Shown: positions 61,565 to 64,000 of the stretch, piece by piece
Position numbering within the stretch: the stretch's first letter is position 1
How the letters are laid out: each line of letters opens with the position of its first letter
From: CBDCUF01 sp965222525
Lineage (GTDB): Bacteria; Pseudomonadota; Alphaproteobacteria; Rickettsiales; UBA8987
Assembly: GCA_965222525.1 (NCBI GenBank)
Contig: OZ244955.1
Span: forward strand, 1 to 64,000
Length of the DNA: 64,000 nucleotides
Reading direction: 5' to 3'
The notes under the pieces: model-generated
The model's database searches: none
What the model was told of the DNA's origin: nothing
The model's input: the letters and a program-made list of their open reading frames with translations, nothing else
Program-made: the position numbers and the translations under genes

Positions 61565-63181
61565 TTACCCCACTTTGATGTAATCATTCAATAATGTCCC
61601 AAGATTGAGCTTCGGGTGGGTGAAGTCATAAGCTGGAGGTAAGGGCCGGTTCTGATAATCCGGGTGAATATCAAAGAGTGGTTTTCCCTGCCGGTTGCGG
61701 AATTGCTTGTCTAGGAAATAGGCCGTCTTGTAGGTCATGGCCGGATTGGCACCGGCGAGTACCAACAACTGCACTCCGGGATGCAGGGTCATCAATTCAT
61801 CCGGGTTGATCAGGGCACGCCTATTCATACGGTCCCCGGCTCCGAAGTAATTCGGGCTGCCAAATAACGAGGCACGTTTTTCAGCCGTAAATTGTGATAA
61901 TTCCTCAATGGAAGTGCTGCCGCACAGCTTGGAAATATACTCTGCCGTAAAAAGATCACGGGTTCCGTAGGCTTGGATCGCCGAACTGTTAGCTATGAAT
62001 GTCTGCCAGCGGTCTTTATACAGGGATTTAAGCTGTGAAAAATCTTGAACTATACCGTGTAGCTGAAGCCCGTATCCAGCCATCAGCCCATAACTTTGCT
62101 CGATAATATCCAGCCTGTCGAGAGTGGCCATTTCCTCCAACATGAAATAGGTCGGAATGACAGGTTTTACAGGCGCAGCCGTCACTGCCTGAATGGCGGC
62201 AGCAATCATACTGCGCAGCCATCCCCGAAAGGTTGGGATACGCCGCGCCGGAAGGATGATATAGACAGTGGTGTTACCACCTGCCAGTTCGTCAAAACTA
62301 AAGGTCGAATGTGACAGGCTTTCACGGATGAGGCGACTTTCCAGGAAGTGCGTATTGCTCTGTGCGGTAGAAATCACCCCGGAAAGCTCACGCTCGGCCT
62401 TGTTGGTAATACGTCCGGCTGCTGCCCGTACCAGCGGATTATGGCTTTGCAGCATGCCGGGGGCAATCAGGTTGCCATGTTCATCCTTACGGCCTGCGAC
62501 ATACTCATAAAATTCTCTGGACGGCAGGTTTAAAATATCGCGTACCTTGCCGAGGTTTGCACCCTCGATACTACTGCCGTCTCCGGCCAGCAAAGGCGCG
62601 TCATTTTCTGCCACTACACTCAAGATAAGCCCGGTAATAAGTGATTGCGCTTCCAGTGACCAGTGCGGCTCAATCGAGGCACTACCGGGCGGGATAACCA
62701 GCCCTTCGGCAATCAGCATGGCATTCTCAAACGCTTCGTCGCTACCCAGATCAACAGTATCTACCAGATTGAGCCGATCTGGTTTGGCACCCAGATAGGA
62801 ACTGACACAATCACACGGATCATGCAGGTACACATTCTGCCCCAGTACCTGCGCTCGGTAACGTGCCGTAATCAGGGCAAGCTCACCGTCTTTTATATCC
62901 ACCACAACAGCACTTCCCGTGTGCCTCAAAAGATTTGGAACACCGGTGGATACCGATTTACCTGAACGTGTTGGCGCAACGGTCAAAAAATGCCTGCCGC
63001 CGCCATAGGTAATGGGGTAATGTGCGTCACCCTGTTTTTCGGGAAGGCCATAACCAAGGAAATGGTGACCGTTTTCACCATAATCGCGTTCATGCAGGTG
63101 CTTTTTATTGGCCCATTCAGCGGAACCCTGCAAATGCGAGTCCCGCTGATGGAAATAGCGGGATTTATCATGGGCTGACAT
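61565..63181 (-). CDS. VirD4/TraG-type coupling ATPase without membrane anchor
   Basis: A 538 aa type IV coupling protein that would link relaxosome and secretion channel. Walker A APTRSGKS lies near residue 71, Walker B YFMLEEMATLD in the middle, and TraG-like motifs such as GYGLQLHGIVQDFSQLK and ANPAMTYKTAYFLD near the end. The start at 63181 has GGAGG eight bases upstream and overlaps the VWA gene by 14 bp. There is no N-terminal transmembrane segment, unlike most VirD4 proteins. This suggests a soluble T4CP with a separate membrane subunit, maybe the next gene. Confidence 0.88.
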   Translation of the reverse strand: MSAHDKSRYFHQRDSHLQGSAEWANKKHLHERDYGENGHHFLGYGLPEKQGDAHYPITYGGGRHFLTVAPTRSGKSVSTGVPNLLRHTGSAVVVDIKDGELALITARYRAQVLGQNVYLHDPCDCVSSYLGAKPDRLNLVDTVDLGSDEAFENAMLIAEGLVIPPGSASIEPHWSLEAQSLITGLILSVVAENDAPLLAGDGSSIEGANLGKVRDILNLPSREFYEYVAGRKDEHGNLIAPGMLQSHNPLVRAAAGRITNKAERELSGVISTAQSNTHFLESRLIRESLSHSTFSFDELAGGNTTVYIILPARRIPTFRGWLRSMIAAAIQAVTAAPVKPVIPTYFMLEEMATLDRLDIIEQSYGLMAGYGLQLHGIVQDFSQLKSLYKDRWQTFIANSSAIQAYGTRDLFTAEYISKLCGSTSIEELSQFTAEKRASLFGSPNYFGAGDRMNRRALINPDELMTLHPGVQLLVLAGANPAMTYKTAYFLDKQFRNRQGKPLFDIHPDYQNRPLPPAYDFTHPKLNLGTLLNDYIKVG

Positions 63182-64000
63182 GATGACCTCCGCTCCTGCT
63201 GCATGCAGTGATGTTGAGCACCCGCTGCTTACGGTAGGCATTGCCGATAGCATCAAAATACCCGGCCAGTGTGCCGCGTATATTGCTGCCCTGAACCATA
63301 AAACCGTCGGCAAGTTCGGCCAGATGCTGGTCGCTATGTTCGCCCAGCCAGAAGGTAAAGGTCAGCGTGTCCTGTTTTTCTTGTAGCAGGACATATTTGC
63401 GGCGCTCCGCTTCTTCCGGCGTATCGGAAATCACCCCGTCCGTAACAATGATGACCGCTTTCTGGTGGTTCTTAAATTGGCTCTGCCCCATGAAACGGTA
63501 AATATCGAGAAGCGGTGTATACAGATCAGTGCCACCGGAAGCGGCAATACCCCGCAGATCAAAATGGCCGGGATGGCAGGACTGAAGCTGGCCATAGCCA
63601 TGATCGGTGTAATCATCGCTAAAACTGCCGACCCTGCATTGCGCCGTATCCGGTAAGAGGCCAAGGAAGTGCTTTGCTGTGCGCGTCACATCCCCAATCA
63701 CTGCTTCCATGCTGCCGGAACGATCCAGGAGCAAAGCAAACAACATCGGCGGTGCGGCTATCTCTACGTCTTCATAATCAAAGCAAAGTTTCTTCCCGCC
63801 GATGTCATAGGCCGCAAGACTGGATACTGGCGGCACCACGAAATTACCTGCTGCGTCCTTGAACGAGGCAATGATCTGCAAGCCCTTAGCAGTTTGGTGC
63901 GCCTTGATAATATCAGCACTGCCGCCGCTAAATCCAATCACCACATCATGCTGCGGGTCAATGTCATAGCCGGATTTGATAGCCACGCCGTTGGCGTCAA
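63168..64000 (-). CDS. VWA-domain protein (5' end outside window)
   Basis: A protein of at least 277 residues; the frame is open to the right edge. A von Willebrand factor A fold carries the MIDAS start LLDRSGSM about residue 85 (from the last GTG), a distal SGGTDLYTP and VIIVTDGVISD. Such proteins bind metal and partner proteins. The 3' end overlaps the coupling ATPase start, so the two are co-translated, which suggests a role in the element's conjugation or stability module. Closest function unknown. Confidence 0.8.
   Translation of the reverse strand, partial: DANGVAIKSGYDIDPQHDVVIGFSGGSADIIKAHQTAKGLQIIASFKDAAGNFVVPPVSSLAAYDIGGKKLCFDYEDVEIAAPPMLFALLLDRSGSMEAVIGDVTRTAKHFLGLLPDTAQCRVGSFSDDYTDHGYGQLQSCHPGHFDLRGIAASGGTDLYTPLLDIYRFMGQSQFKNHQKAVIIVTDGVISDTPEEAERRKYVLLQEKQDTLTFTFWLGEHSDQHLAELADGFMVQGSNIRGTLAGYFDAIGNAYRKQRVLNITACSRSGGHHVSP

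Overview
The window looks like a chromosome segment of an alphaproteobacterium of moderate GC content. The evidence is the style of the rpoBC, rplKAJL, nusG, secE and tuf proteins, a HemY-type TPR protein, a class IIA HAD hydrolase of the alphaproteobacterial type, a YejA-type binding protein and an nrdR/glyA pair. I cannot assign a genus. Intergenic spaces are unusually rich in short palindromic and inverted-repeat elements, some of them inside core operons.

Positions 1-14250 (minus strand) form one transcription-translation block, read tRNA-Tyr, tRNA-Gly, tuf, a YegP-like small protein, tRNA-Trp, secE, nusG, rplK, rplA, rplJ, rplL, rpoB, rpoC (rpoC runs off the left edge). Two kinds of repeat interrupt it: a roughly 180 bp element with C/G-rich hairpin ends (rpoC/rpoB and rplJ/rplA gaps) and elements bounded by about 30 bp inverted repeats built on a TTAGAGTCTAG core (rplK/rplA, nusG/rplK and secE/tRNA-Trp gaps, later nrdR/glyA and rpmI/rplT). 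The rpmI/rplT copy carries a gene of the 23S rRNA intervening-sequence four-helix-bundle family.

Positions 14296-34740 are mostly housekeeping: acs, rsmD, nrdR, glyA, priA (with a degenerate zinc site and an in-frame repeat insertion), a TfoX-N protein, a YejA-like binding protein, clpB, xth, hemY-like, a HAD hydrolase, rpmI and rplT. Some unfamiliar AT-richer genes (294, 229, 110 and 265 aa) and a dead IS200-type transposase are mixed in.

Positions 34741-45060 are accessory. There are IS1 and serine-recombinase remnants, a type IV pilin-like gene, a small hypothetical gene, and an operon of a membrane-anchored protein plus two large RTX type I secretion substrates with related C-termini.

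Positions 45200-64000 are a mobilizable or conjugative element. It carries MobC- and MobA-type genes, ArdC, a VirD4/TraG-type coupling ATPase without its own membrane anchor beside a small membrane protein, a VWA protein (cut by the right edge) and a set of small element proteins. It also carries defence-like cargo: a MerR-like HTH gene in a tight operon with a nitrilase-like protein, a small middle component and a Rad50-like zinc-hook ATPase (Lamassu/ABC-3C architecture with an unusual putative effector), then AbiEi/AbiEii with a TOTE-type primase-helicase. Two diverged copies of a candidate structured RNA (about 125 nt) follow the relaxase and the ATPase genes. No integrase or clear attachment site is seen, so plasmid versus integrated element remains open.
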